Source of the DNA: UBA5336 sp964415675
GTDB lineage: Bacteria; Pseudomonadota; Alphaproteobacteria; Caulobacterales; Hyphomonadaceae
DNA length: 64,000 nt
NCBI GenBank assembly: GCA_964415675.1
Contig: CAYQBG010000002.1
Span: 124,001 to 188,000 of the forward strand
Direction of reading: 5' to 3'
Every line of letters starts with the position of its first letter. Position 1 is the stretch's first letter. Below are positions 9,675 to 17,979 of this stretch, piece by piece. The position numbers and the translations under genes were made by a program. Under the pieces are notes generated by a model, which made no database searches, had not been told where the DNA came from, and worked only from the letters and a program-made list of their open reading frames with translations.

Positions 9675-9768
9675 CCGGGGGGTGACAAACGGACGAGGAC
9701 GGATTATCTCATCTTCCAAGTCGAAATATATCGGCGGCGGTTCCGGACACGGGGCCGCCGCTTTTGTT
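9675..9768 (+). promoter_or_regulatory. rimP leader: hairpin and T-tract ahead of the rimP-nusA operon
   Basis: The 5' region of the rimP-nusA operon contains a 7-bp G/C stem (9734-9740 with 9755-9761) followed at once by TTTTGTTTG, an intrinsic-terminator-like structure about 33 bases before the rimP ATG. A leader of this kind, a conserved element ending in a terminator hairpin upstream of rimP, has been described bioinformatically in Alphaproteobacteria ('rimP leader') and proposed to attenuate the operon. I match it by position and hairpin only, not by covariance model. The rest of the 9405-9801 gap holds the divergent efflux promoter and no gene I can support. Confidence 0.55.
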
Positions 9769-9801
9769 TGCGCCGGATGCCCGGGCAGGCCGGATCTTCC
9801 C

Positions 9802-10404
9802 ATGATAGCAGTGACACAGCAGGAACAACGCATACTCGCCATTGCCGGGCCGGTCGCCGCCGATCTTGGCCTGGAGATCGTGCGCATCCGCGTATCGGGC
9901 GGCAAGCGTCCTGTCTTGCAGATCATGACTGAACGCGCTGGTGGGGTTGCGACGGATGTGGAGGACTGCGCGTCCCTGTCGAGTGCGCTTTCACAGGTGC
10001 TGGAAGTCGAAGACCCGATCTCGGGGGCTTTCGTCCTGGAAGTTTCAACACCTGGTATCGACCGCCCCCTCACTCGGAAGGGCGATTTTGCCGCCTGGAC
10101 CGGACATCTTGCGAAGCTTGAGCTCGCCTATCCCCTTGAGGGGCGCCGGAGATTTTCCGGCACCATCGCCGGCGAGGATGAGAATGGTGTGCATCTTGAG
10201 CTTGAAGACGGAACCGAACTCGTTGCGCAGGTGAATGAACTGTCCAGGGCGCAACTGGTCCTGACCGACGAATTGATCGAGGCTGCGCGCGACAGGGGCA
10301 GCCTGCCGCCGCAGCCGGAGGATGAGGGCTTCGACGAGTATGAACTCGACGAGGCCGGAGGCGATGATAACGATGACAACAACACAAATGGAGCCGTAGA
10401 ATGA
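9802..10404 (+). CDS. rimP: Ribosome maturation factor RimP
   Basis: A protein of 200 residues. The frame is open further upstream, but the ATG at 9802 (MIAVTQQEQRILAIAGPVAADLG) fits homologues, and the upstream extension would run through the leader hairpin. Family motifs are GLEIVRIRVSGGKRPVLQIM, VEDCASLSSALSQVLEVED and FVLEVSTPGIDRPL, followed by the SH3-like C-terminal domain. The last 35 residues are very acidic. It acts in 30S subunit assembly. The stop codon overlaps the nusA start (ATGA, 10401-10404), giving coupled translation. Confidence 0.93.
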   Translation: MIAVTQQEQRILAIAGPVAADLGLEIVRIRVSGGKRPVLQIMTERAGGVATDVEDCASLSSALSQVLEVEDPISGAFVLEVSTPGIDRPLTRKGDFAAWTGHLAKLELAYPLEGRRRFSGTIAGEDENGVHLELEDGTELVAQVNELSRAQLVLTDELIEAARDRGSLPPQPEDEGFDEYELDEAGGDDNDDNNTNGAVE

Positions 10405-12230
10405 GCACCATCGGCGTTTCCGCCAACCGGCTGGAAATCCTTCAGATTGCCAAGGCCGTGGCCGAAGAAAAGGCGATCGACAAGCAGATCGTTATCGATG
10501 CCATGCAAGAGGCGATCGAGAAAGCGGCCAAGTCGCGCTATGGTCAGGATCTCGACATCCGCGCCATCATCGATGCCGAGACAGGCGAACAGTCGCTCTG
10601 GCGGGTCCAGACCGTGGTTGCCGATGCTGATATCGAGGATGAAAGCCGCGAGATCACCCACACCGATGCCCGCAAGCTTGATGGTGACCTGGAGATTGGC
10701 GACGAGATAAAAGAAGAGCTTCCGCCCTTCGATTTTGGCCGCGTCGCTGCGCAGACCGCCAAACAGGTGATCATGCAGAAGGTGCGTGATGCTGAGCGTG
10801 AGCGCCAGTTTGAAGAATACAAGGACCGCGAAGGCGAGATCATCAACGGGATCGTCAAGCGCGTGGAATATGGCCATGTGATCGTCGATCTGGGCCGCGC
10901 CGAGGGGATCATCCGGCGCAATGACGGCATTCCGCGGGAGAATTTTCAGCCGAATGACCGCGTGAGAGCCTATCTTTACAAGGTCAGCCGTGAAGTGAAG
11001 GGCCCTCAGATATTCCTGTCACGTGCGCACCCGGACTTCATGGTCAAGCTGTTCGCGCAGGAAGTCCCCGAGGTCTATGAGGGCGTTATCGAGATCAAGT
11101 CGTGCGCACGCGATCCGGGCTCGCGCGCGAAGATCGGCGTGTATTCCAATGACAGCTCGATCGATCCTGTGGGCGCCTGTGTGGGGATGCGCGGTGCGCG
11201 CGTCCAGGCTGTGGTTTCGGAATTGTCGGGCGAGAAGATTGATATCATCCCGTGGAGTCCGGACGAGGCCACCTTTATCGTCAACGCCCTGCAGCCGGCA
11301 GAAGTGTCAAAGGTTGTGCTGGATGAAGAGGAGCAGCGGGTGGAAGTGGTCGTCGGCGACGACCAGTTCCCGCTCGCGATTGGTCGGCGGGGGCAGAATG
11401 TGCGTCTCGCCAGCCAGCTGACAGGCTGGCAGATCGACCTCGTCACCGAAACAGCCGATTCCGAGCGTTACCAGAGGGAATTCCAGGAGCGTACGGACCT
11501 GTTCATGCAGGCCCTCGACGCGGATGAGACACTCGCCCAGCTTCTGGCCTCGGAAGGTTTCGAGACGGTTGAGGAGATCGCTTATATCGCGCCTGAAGAC
11601 TTCATGCAGATCGAAGGCTTCGACGAAGAGGTTGCTTCTGAAATACAGGAGCGAGCCCGTGAATATCTGGACACGCTGGCGGCTGAACAGGAAGCCCGGC
11701 GCAAGGAGCTCGGTGTCGAGGATGCCGTAATGGAGCTGCCGGGCATGACCTCGCATTTCGCGGTCAAGCTCGGTGAGGAGGGAATCAAGACGCTTGATGA
11801 TGTCGCCGGACTTGTGCCCGATGAGATCACCGGTGCGCGCGAACCCGGCCCTGATGGGAAGCCGGTCTGGGTCGAGGGCATCCTGAAAAAAGGCGAGATG
11901 CGGAAGGATGATGCTCAGATCTTCATCATGCGCGCCCGGGTAACCGCCGGATGGGTAGAGCCCGAAGCGCTTGCTGAACTTGAAGCACAGATGGCGGCTG
12001 ATCAGCTGGGCGAGGAGATGAACCTTACCGAAGAAGAGAAGACCTTGCTCGCCCTGGGTGAACTTGGCAGCGAGAGCAGCGAGTTCGGCGAAGACGACGT
12101 CGCCGCGGCGGACTCCGACGAGACAGACGACCTGGCTGCTCTCGACGAATCGGCACTCGATTTCGATCTGGAAGAGTTCGAAAAGGCGCTCGCAGAGGAG
12201 GAATCGGGCGATTCCGAAGACAAACAGTGA
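10401..12230 (+). CDS. nusA: Transcription termination/antitermination factor NusA
   Basis: A 609-residue protein preceded by GGAG 7 bases before its ATG. It has an N-terminal RNA-polymerase-binding domain (about 1-125), an S1 domain (about 135-200, with IINGIVKRVEYGHVIVDLG), and two KH domains (about 205-345, with GVYSNDSSIDPVGACVGMRG and QFPLAIGRRGQNVRLASQ). Two helix-hairpin-helix repeats of the AR type follow (about 365-510). The tail from about residue 540 is highly acidic, longer than in enterobacteria but common in Alphaproteobacteria. NusA binds elongating polymerase and modulates pausing and termination. The end of the gene contains the ribosome-binding site and probable start of the next gene. 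Confidence 0.96.
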   Translation: MSTIGVSANRLEILQIAKAVAEEKAIDKQIVIDAMQEAIEKAAKSRYGQDLDIRAIIDAETGEQSLWRVQTVVADADIEDESREITHTDARKLDGDLEIGDEIKEELPPFDFGRVAAQTAKQVIMQKVRDAERERQFEEYKDREGEIINGIVKRVEYGHVIVDLGRAEGIIRRNDGIPRENFQPNDRVRAYLYKVSREVKGPQIFLSRAHPDFMVKLFAQEVPEVYEGVIEIKSCARDPGSRAKIGVYSNDSSIDPVGACVGMRGARVQAVVSELSGEKIDIIPWSPDEATFIVNALQPAEVSKVVLDEEEQRVEVVVGDDQFPLAIGRRGQNVRLASQLTGWQIDLVTETADSERYQREFQERTDLFMQALDADETLAQLLASEGFETVEEIAYIAPEDFMQIEGFDEEVASEIQERAREYLDTLAAEQEARRKELGVEDAVMELPGMTSHFAVKLGEEGIKTLDDVAGLVPDEITGAREPGPDGKPVWVEGILKKGEMRKDDAQIFIMRARVTAGWVEPEALAELEAQMAADQLGEEMNLTEEEKTLLALGELGSESSEFGEDDVAAADSDETDDLAALDESALDFDLEEFEKALAEEESGDSEDKQ

Positions 12231-12855
12231 CTCTGCGGCCGAAAGGAACGGCCCTGAACGCGAATGTGCGGTCAGCCGGGAAAAGCACGCGAAGACGGAT
12301 CTGATCCGCTTCGTGCGCGATCCGGATTACCGTGTTGTGCCTGATATTGGCGAGAAACTGCCGGGGCGCGGTGTCTGGGTCACAGCTCGGCACGACGCTG
12401 TTCAAACTGCGGCGAATCGCGGCGTTTTCCCCCGCCGCTTCAAAGGCAGGGCTGAAGCTGCGCCGGACCTCGCCGATACTGTCGAACGACTGCTTGTCGA
12501 GCGCTGCATTGCGCTTCTCGGCCTGGCGAGGCGCAGCGGGCAAATGGTTATAGGCTTCGATCAGGTCCGCGCCTCACTTCGCAAATCTCGGCCTGGCTGG
12601 TTGGTCGAAGCAAGCGATGGTGCCGAAGACGGGCGAAACAAGGTGTATTTGCTGGCAAAAGCATTATATACGGATGTCAGGATTGCTGGCGCGTTGACGT
12701 CTGGAGAATTGGGCATGGCGTTCGGTCGTGCGCGTGTGATACACGCACTCATCCAGACGGGCCCGCTGGCCGACAGCTGGAGCGTGGCCTACGGGCGACT
12801 GAAAGGCTTCCGGCTGTCGCCAGAAGATCACTGGTTCTCTGCTGGGGATCATTAG
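12211..12855 (+). CDS. YlxR (DUF448)-L7Ae fusion RNA-binding protein, probable ATT start
   Basis: About 214 residues. The YlxR/DUF448 part (about 15-95) contains RECAVSREKHAKTDLIRFVR and LPGRGVWV. The second half is L7Ae/YlxQ-like (IALLGLARRSGQMVIGF). Such fusions normally sit between nusA and infB, as here, and are thought to bind RNA or RNase P. There is no ATG, GTG or TTG between the distant ATG at 12058, deep inside nusA, and the conserved motif. ATT at 12211 lies 9 bases after AGAGGAGG (12194-12201) and would give MPKTNSDSAAERNGPERE, the usual N-terminal length. I therefore infer an ATT start inside nusA; a sequencing error is the alternative. Confidence 0.8.
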   Translation: MPKTNSDSAAERNGPERECAVSREKHAKTDLIRFVRDPDYRVVPDIGEKLPGRGVWVTARHDAVQTAANRGVFPRRFKGRAEAAPDLADTVERLLVERCIALLGLARRSGQMVIGFDQVRASLRKSRPGWLVEASDGAEDGRNKVYLLAKALYTDVRIAGALTSGELGMAFGRARVIHALIQTGPLADSWSVAYGRLKGFRLSPEDHWFSAGDH

Positions 12856-12906
12856 CATAATCCGGTACGCATTGGGCGGGCCGGCTTTTTTTGGTATTTG
12901 GTGCGG

Positions 12907-15492
12907 ATGAGCGAAACGAAAGATACGAGCGGACGAAAGCAATCTTCCGGCCCGCGGTCGTCGAGCACGGTGAAGCAAAGCTTCAGCCATGGACGCTCGA
13001 AAAAGGTCGTGGTCGAGAAGAAGAAGAAACGTGTGGTCACGCCGCCCGGCGGTGCAGGTGGCGGAAGCGCTGGTGGTGCGCGTTCTGGTGGCAAGCCGGC
13101 GCCGGCGGCTCCCGGTGCGGGCGCTGGCGCTTCCCAGCAGAGCAAAATCGCAGCGCTGGCCAAGAAGCTCGGGATCACGGAAACAGAACTGAAGGCGCGC
13201 CAGGCCGCGCTGATGAAGCGGCGGGAACTGGAAGCCCAGCGCGACGCTGAGAAGCAGAAAGAAGCCGATGCGCGCGAGCGCCTGCGCGATGAGCAGGAGC
13301 GCAAGGCACAGGAAGTCAAGGAGCGTGAAGAGGCCGAGGCCCGTCGCAAGGCCGAGGAAGAGCGCAAGAAGGCCGAAGAGGCCGAGGCGCGTAAAAAGGC
13401 TGCGGAAGAGGCCAAGTCAGGCCGCAAGAAGGCCGATACGCCGGCTGAAGAGCCCGCGCCTGACATTCCACCTGATCCATCGGCGCTGGAAGCGGCTGGC
13501 GGTCGCGTCAAGCGCAAAGGCCCGGCTCAGCGTGATGATCGTGACCGGGGTGGAAGCTCCCGTCCGCGGGGCGGTGGCGAGCGTCGTCGCGGCAAGCTGA
13601 CAATCGCGTCAGCACTTGGTGATGATGGTGACCGGCAGCGCTCGCTGGCCTCGGTCCGGCGCGCACGCGAACGCGAACGCGAACGCCGGATGGGCGGCGA
13701 CGAGCAGGATGGACCGAAAAAGTCGGTCGAAGTCACCCTGCCAGAGACGATCACGCTTCAAGATCTCGCCCAGCGCATGAACGAACGCGTCGGCGACGTC
13801 GTCAAGTTCATGATTGAACAGGGCGAGATGATGCGCGGCAACGATATCGTCGATGCGGACATGGCTGAGCTGATTGCGACCGAATTTGGGCACACGGTGA
13901 AACGCGTCGCCGAATCGGATGTCGAAATCGGCCTGGAAGGTCACGATGACAAGGATGAGGATCTCAAGCCACGCGCGCCTGTCGTCACAGTCATGGGCCA
14001 TGTCGATCACGGCAAGACCTCGCTGCTTGATGCGCTGCGCGAGACCGATGTGGTCGGCGGCGAGGCCGGCGGCATCACCCAGCATATCGGCGCCTACCAG
14101 GTCACGCTGAAGTCCGGTGACAGGATCACTTTTGTCGATACGCCTGGGCATGCTGCCTTCTCTTCCATGCGCGCGCGGGGGGCCAATATCACCGATATCG
14201 TGATCCTGGTGGTGGCGGCTGACGATGGTGTGATGCCTCAGACGATCGAAGCGATCAGCCACGCCAAGGCGGCGGGGGCACCGATCATCGTGGCGGTCAA
14301 CAAGGTCGACAAGGCCGATGCCGAACCGCAAAAGGTTCTGACCGAACTGCTCCAATATGACATTCAGGTCGAGGCCATGGGTGGTGAGGTGCAGGCCATT
14401 GATGTCTCGGCGATCAAACGGACCGGCCTTGCCGAGCTGACAGAGGCTATCACGCTTCAGGCAGAACTTCTTGAACTGAAGGCCAATCCGGCTCGCGATG
14501 CCGATGGGACCGTTGTTGAAAGCCAGCTGGACAAGGGGCGTGGCCCTGTCGCGACCGTGCTGGTCAGGCGCGGGACGCTGCAGCGAGGCGATATTGTTGT
14601 TGCCGGCACGCAATGGGGCAAGGTGCGCGCGCTCAACAACGAGCGCGGCAAGCAGGTCAAGGAAGCGGGACCGGCCGTGCCGGTCGAGATTCTCGGTCTT
14701 GATGGCGCACCCGATCCGGGCGAACCCTTCAATGTGGTTGAGAACGAGGCTCGCGCCCGTGAGATCACAGAGTATCGTATCCGCCAGAAGCGGCAGGTTG
14801 CCGGCAAGGCATCCATCGCGGCACGCGCGTCGCTCGACCAGCTGATGAACAAGCTCAGGGACGGTGTTGAAGAGGCTCAGGAGTTGCCGGTCGTGATCAA
14901 GGCCGACATGCAGGGGTCGGTCGAAGCGATCACGCAGGCCCTGGACAAGGTGTCCACGGATGAAGTGCGGGCCTCTGTGATCCATGGCGCCGTCGGCGGG
15001 ATTTCCGAAAGCGACGTCCTGCTGGCGCAATCCTCTGGCGCACCGATCATTGCGTTCAATGTTCGCGCCAACAAGCAGGCGCGTGAGCTGGCCGAGCGCG
15101 AGGGTGTCGAGATTCGCTATTATTCGGTGATCTACGACCTGATCGACGATGTGAAGGACACCCTGTCTGGACTTCTTCCGCCTGAAAAGCGCGAGACCTT
15201 TATTGGCTATGCTGAGATCCTGGAGGTGTTCAACATCACCAAGGTCGGCAAGGTCGCTGGCTGCCGGATCACCGAGGGCGTGGTCAAACGCGGTTGCGGT
15301 GTCCGCCTGCTGCGCGACGATGTGGTTATCCATGAAGGCAAGCTGAAGACGCTCAAACGCTTCAAGGACGAAGTCGCCGAAGTGTCGTCCGGCATGGAGT
15401 GCGGCATGGCCTTCGAGCGTTACGAGGATATTCGCACGGGCGACCGGATCGAGTGTTTCGAGGTTGAGGAAATCGAGCGGAAACTGGATTAG
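12907..15492 (+). CDS. infB: Translation initiation factor IF-2
   Basis: About 861 residues. It has a long charged, Ala/Glu/Lys/Arg-rich N-terminal region with coiled-coil character (about 90-180), then the IF2-N subdomain (ETITLQDLAQRMNERVGDVV). The GTPase domain starts near residue 358 with VMGHVDHGKTSL, DTPGH, NKVDK and SAIKRTG, and is followed by domains II-IV, ending in the C2 domain that binds fMet-tRNA (GMAFERYEDIRTGDRIE). The ATG at 12907 was chosen; in-frame TTG 12898 and GTG 12901 lie just upstream and the Shine-Dalgarno is poor. IF-2 loads initiator tRNA on the 30S subunit. Confidence 0.96.
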   Translation: MSETKDTSGRKQSSGPRSSSTVKQSFSHGRSKKVVVEKKKKRVVTPPGGAGGGSAGGARSGGKPAPAAPGAGAGASQQSKIAALAKKLGITETELKARQAALMKRRELEAQRDAEKQKEADARERLRDEQERKAQEVKEREEAEARRKAEEERKKAEEAEARKKAAEEAKSGRKKADTPAEEPAPDIPPDPSALEAAGGRVKRKGPAQRDDRDRGGSSRPRGGGERRRGKLTIASALGDDGDRQRSLASVRRARERERERRMGGDEQDGPKKSVEVTLPETITLQDLAQRMNERVGDVVKFMIEQGEMMRGNDIVDADMAELIATEFGHTVKRVAESDVEIGLEGHDDKDEDLKPRAPVVTVMGHVDHGKTSLLDALRETDVVGGEAGGITQHIGAYQVTLKSGDRITFVDTPGHAAFSSMRARGANITDIVILVVAADDGVMPQTIEAISHAKAAGAPIIVAVNKVDKADAEPQKVLTELLQYDIQVEAMGGEVQAIDVSAIKRTGLAELTEAITLQAELLELKANPARDADGTVVESQLDKGRGPVATVLVRRGTLQRGDIVVAGTQWGKVRALNNERGKQVKEAGPAVPVEILGLDGAPDPGEPFNVVENEARAREITEYRIRQKRQVAGKASIAARASLDQLMNKLRDGVEEAQELPVVIKADMQGSVEAITQALDKVSTDEVRASVIHGAVGGISESDVLLAQSSGAPIIAFNVRANKQARELAEREGVEIRYYSVIYDLIDDVKDTLSGLLPPEKRETFIGYAEILEVFNITKVGKVAGCRITEGVVKRGCGVRLLRDDVVIHEGKLKTLKRFKDEVAEVSSGMECGMAFERYEDIRTGDRIECFEVEEIERKLD

Positions 15493-15505
15493 TGGGCGGC
15501 CCTGA

Positions 15506-16039
15506 TTGACTGACGGTCTCACAATATCGGGAAAACTGTCCTATAAAGACGTCAAGCGGCTTGCGAAACTGACACGGGCGAGCACAGTCGGACCGACGGC
15601 GACCTATTATGCCGGTGTGACCGCACCGGTTATAACTGCCGGTGTGGCCATCATTTCCAAGAGCGCTTTCCAGGCTGCCAATATGCCGATTTACTGGGTG
15701 CTGATGCTGGCGGCCCTGCTGGCGGCGATGACGGGTATCGTGTGGTACCTCATATTCATGCGCTGGTCTTATCGCCACACTTATGGGCGCGGTGCGGAAC
15801 TGACAGAGGAAACCTTGATCAAAGCTGGTGATTCCGGCCTGTCGATCCGCCGTGGCGAAATTGAAACGCGGATCGGCTGGCCCGCTGTGACGCAGGTTCT
15901 TCAACGCCAGGGCTATACGGCCATTCTTGCTGAGGGCGCCGATCCCATCGTCGTACCGGACCGCTGGTTCAAAAAGCAGAAGGGCGAGCGCGAGGCTTTC
16001 CGTTCCGGGATACGTGCGCGGTTGAAAGGAGGCCAGTGA
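15506..16039 (+). CDS. YcxB-like membrane protein of unknown function
   Basis: A 177-residue protein with a TTG start (MTDGLTISGKLSYKDVKRL) 13 bases after infB. Two hydrophobic segments (about residues 35-54 and 64-88) are followed by a soluble C-terminal domain (IETRIGWPAVTQVLQRQGYT and ADPIVVPDRWF) resembling the YcxB-like family, whose function is unknown. It sits inside the infB-rbfA operon, and its TGA overlaps the rbfA ATG, so it is co-translated with rbfA. Nothing in its sequence suggests a ribosomal role. Confidence 0.65.
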   Translation: MTDGLTISGKLSYKDVKRLAKLTRASTVGPTATYYAGVTAPVITAGVAIISKSAFQAANMPIYWVLMLAALLAAMTGIVWYLIFMRWSYRHTYGRGAELTEETLIKAGDSGLSIRRGEIETRIGWPAVTQVLQRQGYTAILAEGADPIVVPDRWFKKQKGEREAFRSGIRARLKGGQ

Positions 16040-16449
16040 TGCCCCGTCAGTCTCGCCGACCGGCCGGCTCACCCCCCTCTCAGCGCCAGTTGCGTGCAGG
16101 CGAACTGGTGCGCCATGCACTGGTGGATATTCTTGCTCATGAGGAGTTCCGCAACGAGGACCTGAGTGGAGTGTCGGTGACGATCGGGGAGGTCCGCTGT
16201 TCTCCCGATCTCAAACAGGCCACGGTGTTCGTGACCCCACTTGGCGATTCCGATCCAGAGGTGAGGAAGCGGGTCACAGCTGCACTGAATCGCGCGGCAA
16301 AATTCATTCGCGGGCGGCTGGGGCGCGAAATCGATATGAAATTCACACCAAATCTGCGCTTCATTGCCGATGACAGCTACAATGAGGCCCAGCATATCGC
16401 AGAGCTTCTGGCGAGCGACCGTGTCCGCCGGGATCTCGATGAGAGCTGA
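16039..16449 (+). CDS. rbfA: 30S ribosome-binding factor RbfA
   Basis: A 136-residue protein. The ATG at 16039 overlaps the preceding stop (TGATG) and has a very good AAAGGAGG Shine-Dalgarno 7 bases upstream. KH-like RbfA features are RQLRAGELVRHALVDILAHE, LSGVSVTIGEVRCSPDLKQA and LRFIADDSYNEAQHI. It binds the 5' domain of 16S rRNA during late 30S maturation and cold adaptation. truB, which follows rbfA in most related genomes, is not here; the next gene is convergent. Confidence 0.93.
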   Translation: MPRQSRRPAGSPPSQRQLRAGELVRHALVDILAHEEFRNEDLSGVSVTIGEVRCSPDLKQATVFVTPLGDSDPEVRKRVTAALNRAAKFIRGRLGREIDMKFTPNLRFIADDSYNEAQHIAELLASDRVRRDLDES

Positions 16450-16458
16450 CGCGAAGGG

Positions 16459-17250
16459 TCAGGCGCTGAACAGGCGCGCAAGCGCAATCGCAGCTGCGGT
16501 GGCCACGTTCAGGCTGTCAACATCCTCGCGCATGGGAATTCGTACCGGCCTCGCTTCAGCCATGAGATCATCCTCAAGCCCCGGACCTTCCGGTCCTACC
16601 ATCAGCGCAACGCGGTCGGGCACGGCGAGACTCCAGAGCGTTCCAGCGTCCGCGCGCGGGGTCAGCGCCCAGGTCTCATAGCCTGCGCTCTTAAGAGCCT
16701 TGATGATGTCCTGGCCGGTCGCAAACCGGATGAATGGCAGCCAAAGCGCCGTCCCGGCTGAAACTCTTATGGACTTGCGGTAAAGAGGATCGCACGCGGC
16801 ACCGTCGATCAAGACCGCGCCCGCCCCGAAAGCAGCCGCATTCCGAAAAAGCGCGCCCATATTGTCGTGGTTGGCCAACCCTATCGCCGCCACAATGGGT
16901 TTGCCCGTGAGGCATGCGTCAGGCCGTGGTGCCGCGCCCTTGCGCGCACAGGCCAACACACCACGATGAACGGGAAATCCGGCTATCTGGTCGAACAGCG
17001 CTTGGGAGGCCGTATAGACAGGGATGGTCTCTGGCAGGGCATTCAGAAGCCCGGCCAATGGCGTCAACCGGCTTTCGGCCAGGAACAGGCTTTCAACGGT
17101 GAAGCGTGAGCGCGTCAGCAAAACGTTGAGCGTAACCCGCCCTTCAACGATGAATGAGTTGCCTCGCCCGGTCAGATCGCGCTCTCGGATCGAGACATAT
17201 GGCGCGATGCGCGGGTCGTCTGCCTGTGTGATCTGAACGATGTTGACCAT
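16459..17250 (-). CDS. TrmH/SpoU family RNA 2'-O-methyltransferase
   Basis: A 263-residue protein. The N-terminal substrate-binding domain (about 1-105) is L30e-like. The SPOUT domain carries motif 1 (LANHDNMGALFRNAAAFG), motif 2 (LMVGPEGPGL) and motif 3 (PMREDVDSLNVATAAAIAL), which form the trefoil knot that binds S-adenosylmethionine. It probably methylates a ribose in tRNA or 23S rRNA; the target nucleotide is not predictable. It is convergent with rbfA, 9 bases apart. Confidence 0.85.
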   Translation of the reverse strand: MVNIVQITQADDPRIAPYVSIRERDLTGRGNSFIVEGRVTLNVLLTRSRFTVESLFLAESRLTPLAGLLNALPETIPVYTASQALFDQIAGFPVHRGVLACARKGAAPRPDACLTGKPIVAAIGLANHDNMGALFRNAAAFGAGAVLIDGAACDPLYRKSIRVSAGTALWLPFIRFATGQDIIKALKSAGYETWALTPRADAGTLWSLAVPDRVALMVGPEGPGLEDDLMAEARPVRIPMREDVDSLNVATAAAIALARLFSA

Positions 17251-17268
17251 GGGTGTGTCCGGCAGCCG

Positions 17269-17868
17269 CTAACCGGAGATTTCGGCCCAGCGCGGCCCCC
17301 GCTCGAAGATGACGCGCTCTATCAGAAGATTGCGCGTCTTGTCCGGTGTCACCGGCCGGATCGCCAGATAATCGAGCCCATTCTCGCCGGTCTTGACCGG
17401 AACTTTGTAGACGAAACGGTAATCATCGAACTCGGGCTTGAGTTCGAAGACCTGCCAGTCCGATTCACCTTCCCGCCCGGTAGAATAATTGACCATCATT
17501 TGCGTTGCCCCCGGCGGCTCGCCTGGCCGTGCGCGCACAGTGATCGCCATTTCAAAGCCCGAGAACTGCCGCTCAAGATCGGCCGCCAGCGGGAAATGCG
17601 GTCCGAGCCGCGGGTCACCCGATAATGTGCCCGCTGCCGTTTCTATCTGTAATGCGGTCTCCTCGGTGCTTTGAACAAGTTCAATCCGCGCCTCTCCACC
17701 CCCCTCAATCCGGTTGAGCTGGTTTCCCTCCACAATGACAGTATTGTATTGGCCATCGCCGACACTCACCGGCCCTGTCGGCAAGGCCCCCAGCGCCGGG
17801 CGCACGGCGACAAAGACGATCAGGCCGGCAATAACCAGCGCTAACGGAAAGAAAACCCTGTCGCCCAT
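17269..17868 (-). CDS. Membrane-anchored protein of unknown function
   Basis: 199 residues starting MGDRVFFPLALVIAGLIVFV, an uncleaved N-terminal membrane anchor or signal. The rest (ALPTGPVSVGDGQYNTVIVE to the C-terminus) is predicted mostly beta and would face the periplasm. The repeated pattern of polar/aliphatic strands suggests a carbohydrate-binding-like sandwich, but I do not recognise a family. It lies 18 bases before the methyltransferase stop-side end and could share its transcript. Confidence 0.6.
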   Translation of the reverse strand: MGDRVFFPLALVIAGLIVFVAVRPALGALPTGPVSVGDGQYNTVIVEGNQLNRIEGGGEARIELVQSTEETALQIETAAGTLSGDPRLGPHFPLAADLERQFSGFEMAITVRARPGEPPGATQMMVNYSTGREGESDWQVFELKPEFDDYRFVYKVPVKTGENGLDYLAIRPVTPDKTRNLLIERVIFERGPRWAEISG

Positions 17869-17979
17869 GATGGGATTCGCACTCCTGTTTATAGGCAGCC
17901 ACGCTGGCCACAAAGCCGGAGGCTTGTTAGCAGGCTGGCAGGTCCGGCTCCAGCCACCGCACCATTGGAAAGGCCCAAT

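Noticed and set aside
12856..12906. Possible terminator between ylxR and infB (GGGCGGGCCGG then seven T)
   Set aside because: Only a 4-bp stem can form, and a terminator here would separate infB from its operon; not convincing.
13609..15522. 637-residue minus-strand open frame antisense to infB
   Set aside because: It mirrors the codon pattern of infB, whose GTPase motifs are unambiguous; no family resemblance of its own.
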